Positions 1 through 6,306 of a stretch of 7,080 bases of DNA are shown here, in pieces. The notes under the pieces were generated by a model that was not told the origin of the DNA, did not search any database, and saw only the letters and a list, made by a program, of their open reading frames with translations. This DNA comes from Candidatus Zixiibacteriota bacterium. Its GTDB lineage: Bacteria > Zixibacteria > MSB-5A5 > GN15 > JACZUZ01. The stretch covers positions 1 through 7,080 of the forward strand of contig JACZUZ010000099.1 of NCBI GenBank assembly GCA_022572905.1. The letters run 5' to 3'. Numbering within the stretch: position 1 is the stretch's first letter; each line of letters opens with the position of its first letter. A program made the translations under genes and the position numbers.

Positions 1-638
1 GATTCCATAAGCCAGCCAAGGCCGTAGGCGGGGATTATTATGATGTTATTCACTTGGGCAACGGTCGATTTGGCATAGTCATCGCAGATGTTTCCGGTAA
101 AGGGATCTCGGCCGCGATCTTGATGGCTGGAGTGCGAGCGCAGATTCGGATTCTTGTGAAGGCCAACCTCTCTCCACAGGAGATCGTAGAGCGTGTCAAT
201 GCGGCGCTAGTGTCAGAAACTAATTCAGCGCAATTTATCACGCTCTTTTATGGCGTTCTCGACACAACAAACTTGCGAATTGAATACGTTAACGCAGGAC
301 ACAATCCGCCCTTTGTTGTAGGGGCAGATGGCAAGATTACCATTCTCGATACTGGCGGAATACCAGTTGGATCATTTCCAGACGCCACTTTCGATACTGG
401 CGTTGTCAACCTATCACCTGGAGATCGGGTGGTTCTGTATACTGATGGCGTAACAGAAGCCGGGGATCCGGCAACCAGCCACTTCGATGATGACGCACTA
501 CGTGAACTTGTAATCGATAATCGTACTCAGGACGAAAAGCAGATAATAGAGCTTGTCATGAAGAAAGTAGATTCACTCAATTCTAGGAGAGGACAATCGG
601 ATGACGTGACTCTCTTGGTGTTTCGCACGTTGCCGTAA
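1..638 (+). CDS. SpoIIE/RsbU-type PPM serine phosphatase, C-terminal part (5' end outside window)
   Basis: The first full codon is at position 3 and the frame is open to the TAA at 636-638, giving 211 visible residues. They cover almost the whole PP2C-like SpoIIE phosphatase domain. Visible residue 7 onward reads AVGGDYYD, the usual start of this domain, with D11 a likely metal ligand. ADVSGKGISAAILMA follows (D29 is the second metal-site Asp), then the family motifs NAGHNPP, GDRVVLYTDGVTEA and, near the end, RGQSDDVTLLVFR with its paired Asp. The catalytic core therefore looks intact. Proteins of this family are Mn/Mg-dependent Ser/Thr phosphatases that typically dephosphorylate anti-anti-sigma factors in partner-switching pathways; no partner gene is visible here. 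The N-terminal sensor domain (GAF, HAMP, PAS or response-regulator receiver in relatives) lies outside the window, so the input signal is unknown. A TTG at 54 lies inside the conserved domain and is not a start. Confidence 0.93.
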   Translation, partial: FHKPAKAVGGDYYDVIHLGNGRFGIVIADVSGKGISAAILMAGVRAQIRILVKANLSPQEIVERVNAALVSETNSAQFITLFYGVLDTTNLRIEYVNAGHNPPFVVGADGKITILDTGGIPVGSFPDATFDTGVVNLSPGDRVVLYTDGVTEAGDPATSHFDDDALRELVIDNRTQDEKQIIELVMKKVDSLNSRRGQSDDVTLLVFRTLP

Positions 639-646
639 AATACCTC

Positions 647-655
647 AAAAAAAAG
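647..655 (-). terminator. T-run after tRNA-Asn, possible terminator
   Basis: Reading the minus strand, the tRNA discriminator base is followed by one C and then eight T residues (647-654). The hairpin just upstream would be the tRNA's own T-arm, extended by a flanking CGGG/CCCG pairing, rather than a separate stem-loop. The position, ahead of the convergent phosphatase gene that ends at 638, fits a transcription end. It is not a textbook terminator, because no independent stem lies between the tRNA and the T-run. Confidence 0.4.
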
Positions 656-728
656 CTCCTCGGGTAGGACTCGAACCTACGACCCGCTGGTTAACAGCCA
701 GCCGCTCTACCAAATGAGCGACCGAGGA
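656..728 (-). tRNA. tRNA-Asn (anticodon GTT)
   Basis: The minus strand folds into a complete 73-nt cloverleaf. The acceptor TCCTCGG pairs with CCGAGGA. The D-arm is GCTC/GAGC around ATTTGGTA, and the anticodon stem GCTGG/CCAGC encloses loop CTGTTAA with anticodon GTT (Asn). The variable loop is GGGTC, and the T-arm GTAGG/CCTAC encloses TTCGAGT. The discriminator is G. The next bases are CTT, so the CCA end is not encoded and must be added after transcription. All stems are fully paired with no sign of decay. The gene stands alone and converges with the phosphatase gene. Confidence 0.97.
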
Positions 729-742
729 GGCGTGTGGGTGGA

Positions 743-771
743 CTATTACGATCTATAACATCCGAGGACAA
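743..771 (-). promoter_or_regulatory. Weak candidate promoter for tRNA-Asn
   Basis: On the minus strand TTGTCC (771-766, 4/6 to the sigma70 -35 box) lies 17 nt before TAATAG (748-743, 3/6 to the -10 box), which would start transcription a few bases ahead of the tRNA. An overlapping TATAGA at 757-752 is an alternative -10. Neither match is strong; the position is the main support. Confidence 0.22.
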
Positions 772-1025
772 AAGAAAGAAGGCTTCAGCGGGTATCCTGA
801 GGTGGGAACAATATCATCGAATGCGACACCTCGCGATATGAATCTGAAGTCTATTTTTGCAAAGCAACCGCTGGCGTATTTGCCGTTGAGCGAAAGATAC
901 CTCTTCTGAAATAATACGAAATTCAAATCTGGCTTTAATCGCTCCTTTCAACGAGATTCCGGGGTCGGGTATTTGTATTCTTTTTTATGTTGATATCCGT
1001 TTGCTCTCTCTTGTTTGTGGTAATC

Positions 1026-1056
1026 CGGTCAGTTATGGAAAATCCTCGGCTGACCG
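1026..1056. repeat. Inverted repeat CGGTCAG/CTGACCG upstream of LOG-family gene
   Basis: Perfect 7-bp arms at 1026-1032 and 1050-1056 enclose 17 nt that contain a smaller GGA-AAA-TCC pairing (1037-1045). It is not followed by a T-run on either strand, so it is not an intrinsic terminator. It lies about 135 nt upstream of the ATG at 1191 and could be an operator, an RNA hairpin or chance. Confidence 0.4.
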
Positions 1057-1190
1057 ATAATTGAAATACTCTCCAGAGCGGCTGAAAATTGAAAGGGAAC
1101 CAGATCAGGAGAGAATCGCTTCTACTAAATAGAGATTATAGGTATCAGAGATACAAGCCAGTACCTTTCCGGTACCAAAAAGAAACAATT

Positions 1191-2111
1191 ATGAAAAAAA
1201 CCGAAACCGACCAAGATATCACGCAAAAACTCGATCTCCGGGAGGCGCCCTTTCCTGACGCGTCTGAGATTTCGGAAATGATGAAACGTCTGACTGAATC
1301 GTCGGCGTATCGTTTGGCGTTCAAAGATGACGACTTTATGTCTCTGCGCGATATGCGCGGCGCCCGTCTTCAGCTTGAAATGCTCAAACCAGACATGACG
1401 CTCAAGAAAATGGGAATCTATTCCACCGTTGTCGTTTTTGGCGGCACACGGATAATTTCCAAGGAAGACTCGATAGAGAAAATCGCCGCCCTCGAAAAAG
1501 AGCTGGAGTCGAAGCCCGACGATTCAAAGTTGAAAAGAAAACTAAAAGTCGCTTACAATGTGTTGGAGAAATCGCATTTCTATGATGAAGCGCGGCGCTT
1601 CGCGCGAATTGTTAGCGGGCAATGCCAGATTAACGGGCAATGCGATTATGTAATCGTAACCGGGGGCGGACCGGGGGTAATGGAAGCCGCCAATCGGGGG
1701 GCCTGGGAATGCGGGGCGCGATCAATAGGTCTCAATATCGTCTTGCCGGATGAGCAATCCCCGAATCCGTTTATTACGCCCGAGCTATGCTTTCAATTTC
1801 ATTATTTTACTATGCGCAAAATGCATTTCCTGATGCGAGCAAGGGCGCTGGTGGCGTTTCCGGGCGGATACGGAACTCTCGATGAACTTTTTGAAGCCCT
1901 GACATTGGTACAGACCAGGAAAGCGCGGACGCTCCCGATCATTCTATTTGGGAAATCATTTTGGGAGAAGATTATCAATTTCGATAATTTGGTAGATGAG
2001 GGAGTGATAGATCCGGAGCATCTGGAGCTATTTAGCTACGCCGAAACTGCCGAAGAGGCCTGGGAAATTATTCGGAGCCACCATGATATCGCTCGGGTGG
2101 AAATCACCTGA
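1191..2111 (+). CDS. LOG/TIGR00730-family Rossmann-fold protein (nucleotide phosphoribohydrolase-like)
   Basis: With the ATG at 1191 the product has 306 residues. The core is the LOG fold. A first strand STVVVFGGTRI (about 78-88) is followed by a charged helical insertion (about 92-130). TGGGPGVMEAANRGA comes next at 157-171, then YFTMRKMHF (about 205-213, the RK motif), and PGGYGTLDELFEA at 224-236, which holds the nucleotide-binding PGGxGTxxE signature with its catalytic-type Glu. LOG enzymes release the base from nucleoside 5'-monophosphates; bacterial relatives include cytokinin-activating enzymes and PpnN-type nucleosidases. Many are annotated 'lysine decarboxylase', which the motif does not support. 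An N-terminal segment of about 75 residues and the insertion make it longer than the plain LOG form (about 180-200 residues), so the substrate cannot be assigned. The start at 1191 was chosen because the sequence after it (KLDLREAPFPDASEI) looks protein-like and that before it does not. Its ribosome site is weak (AAGAAA). It has no signal peptide and converges with thyX 58 nt away. Confidence 0.9.
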   Translation: MKKTETDQDITQKLDLREAPFPDASEISEMMKRLTESSAYRLAFKDDDFMSLRDMRGARLQLEMLKPDMTLKKMGIYSTVVVFGGTRIISKEDSIEKIAALEKELESKPDDSKLKRKLKVAYNVLEKSHFYDEARRFARIVSGQCQINGQCDYVIVTGGGPGVMEAANRGAWECGARSIGLNIVLPDEQSPNPFITPELCFQFHYFTMRKMHFLMRARALVAFPGGYGTLDELFEALTLVQTRKARTLPIILFGKSFWEKIINFDNLVDEGVIDPEHLELFSYAETAEEAWEIIRSHHDIARVEIT

Positions 2112-2169
2112 AAATTCATCGATATTCAATTCTCAATTCAATTGCTTTTTCAAAATAAGAGAAAATCAA

Positions 2170-3102
2170 TCAGCGCAGTTTCTTGATGCGCTCTATTTTG
2201 TCTGAAAGCTCAGCCATCTCTCGTTTGGATATACCACATTCTTTGGCGCGGGATTCGTCTATTTCAACATCCGCCAATTTATCCGCGAGATACTTTAGCT
2301 CAACCCTGCTGAATGTAACCGAATCCAACTGATAATCTTCGAACGCTTCATAGGCGTTCGGTACTATTTCGCGAACAATCTCAGCGATAGCCTGTCCGTA
2401 TACCCTAATCTCATATTGCGAATGGTCATCCAATCTGAGGCGCAGGAAATGAAAAAGATTATGCAGATCGATTTTCCAATACCACTGGGTGTAGAGCGAG
2501 AGCGGTAAGTTAATTCTCGCCAGCTCGCGGGCTATGTCTTCCTGAATGAATTCTTCGTATTCCCGATAAGCTCCGGCCTGAGTTTGTTTGAGCGATGAGT
2601 TGAACCTGTGGCGTAAATCGTCGGTAGGTTCAATTTCAGCTCGGCCTTGGCGATTTGTTTTGCTCTGGTGATGAATGTCGCCCGGCTTAGGAACGTAGAA
2701 CTCATCCTCCATTACCGAATAGCGTCCCGAATATTCATTCACATTGGCCGTGCGATGTCTGATCCATTGTCGGGCGACAAAGATGGGTAGCTTGACATGA
2801 AACTTGAACTCAACCATTTCGAATGGCGAAGTATGGCTATGGCGCATCAGGTAGCGAATCAATCCGCGGTCGAGCGACACTTTCTTGGTGCCTCTGCCAT
2901 AGCTAACTCTGGCGGCCTGAACTATAGATTGATCAGAGCCCATATAATCCACCAGACGCACAAACCCGCGGTCAAGACAGGGGCGCGGACGGAAAAGCTC
3001 CGGGTCGATATTCTTATCAGGAATTATTGGCTGAGCCTGACTTGCTTCTTGATCATCAGCGGAGGGTGAGGGCTTTTTGATTTCGCCTTTAGTGTTTTCC
3101 AT
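2170..3102 (-). CDS. thyX: Flavin-dependent thymidylate synthase ThyX
   Basis: The 310-residue product makes dTMP from dUMP, using methylene-tetrahydrofolate as carbon donor and FAD/NADPH as reductant. The ThyX signature RHRx7S is present as RHRTANVNEYS (115-125), followed by GRYS. Other family landmarks are AARVSYGRGT (63-72), LMRHSHTSPFE (85-95), and the dUMP/FAD-binding block WYWKIDLHNLFHFLRLRLD (207-225) continuing into HSQYEIR (227-233). The conserved domain spans about 47-258. Before it lies a polar tail of about 46 residues, after it a charged tail of about 50, so the protein is longer than the compact 220-260 residue forms. The ATG at 3102-3100 is the only good start before the conserved core. 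No strong Shine-Dalgarno is seen; a promoter-like box ends only 6 nt before the ATG. No thyA is seen in the window, so ThyX may be the cell's sole route to dTMP, but this cannot be judged here. Confidence 0.97.
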   Translation of the reverse strand: MENTKGEIKKPSPSADDQEASQAQPIIPDKNIDPELFRPRPCLDRGFVRLVDYMGSDQSIVQAARVSYGRGTKKVSLDRGLIRYLMRHSHTSPFEMVEFKFHVKLPIFVARQWIRHRTANVNEYSGRYSVMEDEFYVPKPGDIHHQSKTNRQGRAEIEPTDDLRHRFNSSLKQTQAGAYREYEEFIQEDIARELARINLPLSLYTQWYWKIDLHNLFHFLRLRLDDHSQYEIRVYGQAIAEIVREIVPNAYEAFEDYQLDSVTFSRVELKYLADKLADVEIDESRAKECGISKREMAELSDKIERIKKLR

Positions 3103-3106
3103 GTTC

Positions 3107-3137
3107 CAAATATAATCGGGAACTTTACATTAACCAA
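3107..3137 (-). promoter_or_regulatory. Candidate thyX promoter (TTGG ... TATATTTG), possibly leaderless
   Basis: On the minus strand TTGGTT (3137-3132) lies exactly 17 nt before TATATT (3114-3109, 5/6 to the sigma70 -10 box). The longer TATATTTG (3114-3107) also fits the Bacteroidota -7 consensus TAnnTTTG, with TTG about 20 nt upstream. A start point about 7 nt past the -10 box would fall on the A of the thyX ATG (3102), so the mRNA would have little or no leader. Confidence 0.42.
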
Positions 3138-3210
3138 TAGGCGACCGCCACTTTCATGGCCACAAGAGACGAAAGCGCCCAAAGGGAAAACGCAATAAGA
3201 AAAACACAAG

Positions 3211-3239
3211 AAAAAGGGCCGGAGAAAACTCCGACCCTT
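3211..3239 (-). terminator. Rho-independent terminator of the metalloprotease gene
   Basis: On the minus strand AAGGGTCGGAG (3239-3229) pairs with CTCCGGCCCTT (3224-3214) across a TTTT loop: 11 pairs, of which one is a T-G wobble, and the 3' arm runs into a TTTTT stretch and then a T-rich tail. It lies 77 nt past the protease stop codon and before the thyX promoter, so it should separate the two transcripts. No T-run follows on the plus strand, so it works in one direction only. Confidence 0.87.
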
Positions 3240-3316
3240 CGGTAAGAAAACTCGTAGAAATGTTCGGTCTCAAACTCCGCTTGCGCCGAGCGTGAATCCT
3301 CAGAATGCGAAATACT

Positions 3317-6010
3317 TTAGAGCTTGCGGCTCACATTCGCATTCATTGTAGCGCGAATATCGCTAGCCACACGCTTCAGATGGCTGGTGGTCATTTCGTC
3401 TGTCCCACCGCCGCTTACTATGCCATCAATGGCGCCGGCAATCACTGACAAATCATTGTAGGCCAGTGAGCGGGCGTCCTGCGGGAATGTCGTACCTGTT
3501 GAGAGATATATAATCTGCAGGATTTTGAGATGCTCAAGCTGGAGGTTTCTGCGATAGCTATCGACATTACCGCTGTTTTGCAGTTCAGTCCAGATTCCAC
3601 GGCGCAGTCTCTTGAACAAATCAGACATCGAGAAGATTTCCTCGCCCGGACCATACTGTCTGGCCTGATCCTCTATGCGATGAAGAGTAGTTGACGCATA
3701 TAAGCGGTAGAGCGCGTTGGCCTGAATTGCCATCACCGTCTGATGAAGTGGGAAGTCTATTCTGGGCATATAATAGATTGACCACTTGAAATCAGGGAAT
3801 CGCACCGGTTGGAGCTTGTTCAAGAGGCGCGCCGGTGTTTCGAAAGCGCTCGAAGCGAAAATCTCATTGACAAGGAAATTAACCGCTTCTATTTGTCTGG
3901 ATGCTGGAACAGGTGTGAAGGGAACCGTAGCGCCCGGATCGCCCACATGTGAACGGTTGTGGTAGTATCCACCCACATACTTCGAGATGTTGCGGGAGGC
4001 GTCACGGTACCCGCGCCATCCGGCGCTAAATACACGGCGAATCTTCTCATAGCTGACGCCGTCCTTTTCGAATGCGTTTTCAATCTTGGACCAGAGTTCA
4101 TCAGTTAGGGCGCAACGATCCCTATAGTAAACCATGGGATCGTCGCCGAGATCGAAATAGTTACAGGTCGGATCGATTGATCTGACAGAACCGCCAAGAG
4201 CGTCTTCATCGGTGCCATATTGCAGTCCCGCCTCAGCGGCGCGTCTTGATATTTGGGCTAGCTCATCAAGCTCACCGATGGTTGTGCCCGCTTCGAGTTG
4301 TTTGTAGGCGTATTCGACAACCCAGTCATCATACGGTCCCGGAGTCGTTACAAAGAACTCACCCTGTTCCATACCTTCGGGGGCGATGTTGGCAGGTGCG
4401 TAGTCCATGCAACTTGCAATGAGACCTTTTTCGCGAGTGAAACTTTCGTCACAAAGCTGCTCAGTTGAATTCATTGTGGAGGACTTGAAATTATGTCGGA
4501 ATCCCAAAGTGTGGCCGACTTCATGCGCCACCAGGTCAACAATATACTGGTGGACAAACTTCTTGGTGATTTCATCCTTGTCGTCAAAATCATTGCGTAC
4601 GCTGATTATCGAATAGGCATACCCAGCTTCACGCGCCAGTTCATCACCATAGTTGCAAAAGCGTTGTTTTTGATCCGGCTCGAGCGAATGGTAGAATGCC
4701 TCCCATTCCTCTACTGGCGGATTAAAGTCAGCGCCATAGGCGACCGGCTTCACCTGTGTCTCAACATAGTTGAACATATAACGGATGAAATCGGCGCTTA
4801 TTCTAATATCAGCGTCATAAATCTGACCGGTGTATGGATTCACGCGCGAAGGTCCGACGGCGTATCCTGCTCCCGGCATAACCATCCAGCGAATAGTGTT
4901 ATAGCGCACATCGGCGGGATCCCAGTCGGCGTCATCGGGCATTTGCTTAACAACAAGGGCGTCCTTGAAACCGATTTTTTCGTAAGACTTGTTCCAGTAG
5001 AGTACGCCCTCAGCGACCGATTTGCGGAACTCTTCGGGTATGGTGTTTTCCAGCCAGAAAACAATGGGGTTAACCGGCTTCGACATATCCGCGTAAGGCT
5101 CCTCTTTTTGCAGGTCCCAACGATTGACATAGCGGACATACGGACTCTCGGTATCAAGATTCGTGTAATCCTGATAGAGAGTAAGGAAATGTCCGACACG
5201 GTCGTCAGCCAGGCGTGGCTTGAAATTTGATTCCGGGAGTGTAGAAAGAGAATAATGGTATGTATGAATCATCGCATAAGGTGAATTCAGGTACTGTCCG
5301 TCGGCTGGTTTCTTAGTCGAAAAATACAGATTTACGTCGATTTCCGTATTCTGCTCGAATGATTTGACCGGTCCGAAATGGCTGTTGGATTTATCGAAAG
5401 AAAATCCGGTTTTGCGGAGCGTACCAAGGAAGTAGCCTGTATTGGCAACGTCGCGAACAAAATATTTCGAGGCGTCGACCAGGATTTCATCATCCGGTCC
5501 CGGTTTGGACTTAACGATATCCGAGGAAGCGAACAATGAATTGGAAACACCGCGTTCGACAGCCTTTTCCAAAGAGGAGCCCTTGTCGGCTCGAATACGG
5601 TCGTTCTCGACAATCATTTGGATAGTCTTGGCGACTTTCTTGAAAAAGAAAGGAAACTCAGCGCCCATGGCTCCGGAATCGTAATAGCTTCCGTCACCGC
5701 GACTGCGCGTGATTCCGCAAAGGTAGATTACATTGAGCTGATCCGGCTTGATAGCCAGATACACCTTGCCATCTTCGCTGTTGACATACAGATCGAAGAG
5801 GCCTTCTACTTTTTCGAAATCCTCCACGACTTCCTTGAAGTCTTTTTTCTTGTCATCCTTGTCATCCTTGTCGCCTTTCTTGGAACCGTCCGAGGACGAG
5901 TCGGAGTCGCCACGCGACAGGGCCATGGCCGACTCGGTTGGCGTCAGTGTCAGGCCGAAGACAAGAAGGAAGACAGAGATAATTAGTGTTCTAAGAGATA
6001 ATGTTCTCAC
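3317..6010 (-). CDS. Secreted zinc metalloprotease of the DUF5117/DUF4953 (Met-zincin-like) family
   Basis: Starting at the GTG at 6010-6008 the product has 897 residues. Residues 1-30 form a clean Sec signal peptide: Arg-containing n-region, hydrophobic LIISVFLLVFGLTL, and an A-M-A cleavage site. An acidic/Lys linker rich in D, K and S follows (31-58), then the N-terminal region resembling DUF5118/DUF5117 (about 60-300). The metzincin-type catalytic part contains HEVGHTLGFRH at 496-506, with all three zinc His (496, 500, 506) and catalytic Glu497 present. The Met-turn SCMDY follows around Met535. The C-terminal third is mostly helical. No lipobox Cys, other membrane segment or type IX sorting domain is seen, so it is probably periplasmic or exported. 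Natural substrates of this family are poorly known. The GTG is preferred over the upstream ATG (6076) because a perfect AGGAGG sits 7 nt before it and the signal peptide then begins at residue 1. A terminator follows the gene and an ECF-like promoter precedes it, so it is probably a single-gene transcript. Confidence 0.92.
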   Translation of the reverse strand: MRTLSLRTLIISVFLLVFGLTLTPTESAMALSRGDSDSSSDGSKKGDKDDKDDKKKDFKEVVEDFEKVEGLFDLYVNSEDGKVYLAIKPDQLNVIYLCGITRSRGDGSYYDSGAMGAEFPFFFKKVAKTIQMIVENDRIRADKGSSLEKAVERGVSNSLFASSDIVKSKPGPDDEILVDASKYFVRDVANTGYFLGTLRKTGFSFDKSNSHFGPVKSFEQNTEIDVNLYFSTKKPADGQYLNSPYAMIHTYHYSLSTLPESNFKPRLADDRVGHFLTLYQDYTNLDTESPYVRYVNRWDLQKEEPYADMSKPVNPIVFWLENTIPEEFRKSVAEGVLYWNKSYEKIGFKDALVVKQMPDDADWDPADVRYNTIRWMVMPGAGYAVGPSRVNPYTGQIYDADIRISADFIRYMFNYVETQVKPVAYGADFNPPVEEWEAFYHSLEPDQKQRFCNYGDELAREAGYAYSIISVRNDFDDKDEITKKFVHQYIVDLVAHEVGHTLGFRHNFKSSTMNSTEQLCDESFTREKGLIASCMDYAPANIAPEGMEQGEFFVTTPGPYDDWVVEYAYKQLEAGTTIGELDELAQISRRAAEAGLQYGTDEDALGGSVRSIDPTCNYFDLGDDPMVYYRDRCALTDELWSKIENAFEKDGVSYEKIRRVFSAGWRGYRDASRNISKYVGGYYHNRSHVGDPGATVPFTPVPASRQIEAVNFLVNEIFASSAFETPARLLNKLQPVRFPDFKWSIYYMPRIDFPLHQTVMAIQANALYRLYASTTLHRIEDQARQYGPGEEIFSMSDLFKRLRRGIWTELQNSGNVDSYRRNLQLEHLKILQIIYLSTGTTFPQDARSLAYNDLSVIAGAIDGIVSGGGTDEMTTSHLKRVASDIRATMNANVSRKL
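5849..5875 (-). repeat. 9-bp tandem repeat encoding D/K-rich linker
   Basis: Three consecutive 9-nt units, read on the minus strand as GGCGACAAG, GATGACAAG and GATGACAAG, encode GDK-DDK-DDK in the linker between the signal peptide and the folded part of the metalloprotease. The two DDK units are identical in DNA, which suggests repeat-slippage growth. Copy number may vary between strains. Confidence 0.7.
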
Positions 6011-6017
6011 AGATAAA

Positions 6018-6023
6018 CCTCCT
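6018..6023 (-). promoter_or_regulatory. Shine-Dalgarno AGGAGG deciding the GTG start of the metalloprotease
   Basis: A perfect AGGAGG on the minus strand lies 7 nt before the GTG at 6010-6008. The upstream in-frame ATG at 6076 has no such site. The 22 residues from that ATG to the GTG would put a polar stretch in front of a ready-made signal peptide. Confidence 0.88.
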
Positions 6024-6084
6024 AAAGGTGAATTGAAATAAATATGATGTGAATTGTTTTGTACGGAATTAGGCATATAACAGT

Positions 6085-6113
6085 TTAGACGTGATTCGCG
6101 GAACTAAAGTTCC
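6085..6113 (-). promoter_or_regulatory. Candidate RpoE/ECF-sigma promoter of the metalloprotease
   Basis: On the minus strand GGAACTT (6113-6107) is followed after 16 nt by GTCTAA (6090-6085). These are the -35 and -10 elements known for E. coli RpoE and related ECF sigma factors, at close to the usual spacing. Transcription would begin near 6078, leaving a leader of about 68 nt before the GTG at 6010. That start point lies at or beside the ATG at 6076, which further argues against that ATG. An envelope-stress sigma factor driving an exported protease makes biological sense, but the sigma factor itself is not in the window. A sigma70-like TTATAT (6080-6075) nearby has no good -35 partner. Confidence 0.5.
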
Positions 6114-6114
6114 G
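6099..6114. repeat. Perfect palindrome CGGAACTAAAGTTCCG overlapping the ECF -35 box
   Basis: Seven-bp arms (CGGAACT / AGTTCCG) flank a central AA; an outer ATTC/GAAT pair extends the symmetry imperfectly. The palindrome includes the complete GGAACTT -35 element on the minus strand. It could be an operator for a dimeric regulator, or the symmetry may be incidental to the -35 box. Confidence 0.6.
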
Positions 6115-6306
6115 TTGAATTATTCTTGAAGTAAGATTGTTCCAATATAATTTCGCCTCTTATCGCTGAAGTAAACAGAGCCAGATTGAAGGTTAGTTCG
6201 GGCCGTTATCCGGCAAATATTCAACTTGGCGGAGAGAAGTTTAGAGAATTCGACACGGAATCCCGCCAATCCGCTTTCGTATATGAATGTATGCTGAGAT
6301 GGTTGG

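Larger units (their letters stand above)
729..1190. other. Intergenic region with no recognisable gene
   Basis: About 460 nt separate the tRNA from the ATG of the LOG-family gene. I see no conserved protein-like reading frame, tRNA or recognisable riboswitch. The reading frame of the downstream gene stays open back to a TTG at 1089, but the 34 extra residues are rich in Arg and Tyr, have no Shine-Dalgarno sequence and look non-coding. The region holds a 7-bp inverted repeat at 1026-1056, a TTGAAA at 1061, and a GGAACC at 1096 that could be an ECF-type -35 box. The LOG gene promoter presumably lies in the last 200 nt, but no match is strong enough to assign. Confidence 0.6.

Noticed and set aside
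1089..1190. Upstream TTG start for the LOG-family protein
   Set aside because: There is no Shine-Dalgarno, the added 34 residues look non-coding (Arg/Tyr-rich), and the ATG at 1191 opens directly into family-like sequence.
1191..2111. Lysine decarboxylase activity for the LOG-family protein
   Set aside because: This is a historical mislabel. The PGGxGTxxE motif marks nucleoside-monophosphate phosphoribohydrolases, and no PLP-enzyme features are present.
2112..2169. A two-way terminator between the convergent LOG and thyX genes
   Set aside because: The 58 nt are AT-rich with a TTTTT run at 2146 and a repeated ATTCAATT, but no stem longer than a few pairs is present, so I do not call a terminator.
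3024..3209. Small minus-strand frame (61 codons) overlapping the thyX start
   Set aside because: It overlaps the thyX promoter and N-terminus in another frame, has no family features and no ribosome site.
4493..5230. A 245-codon open frame on the plus strand
   Set aside because: It lies wholly antisense to the catalytic part of the metalloprotease, shows no recognisable motif, and its start has no ribosome site. It is a shadow of the real gene.
6099..6114. Reading the palindrome as a Gram-positive-type LexA/SOS box (GAAC-N4-GTTC)
   Set aside because: The outer bases and the central TAAA do not fit the CGAACRNRYGTTYG consensus, and a secreted protease is not a typical SOS target. The ECF -35 reading, with a matching -10 box, explains more.
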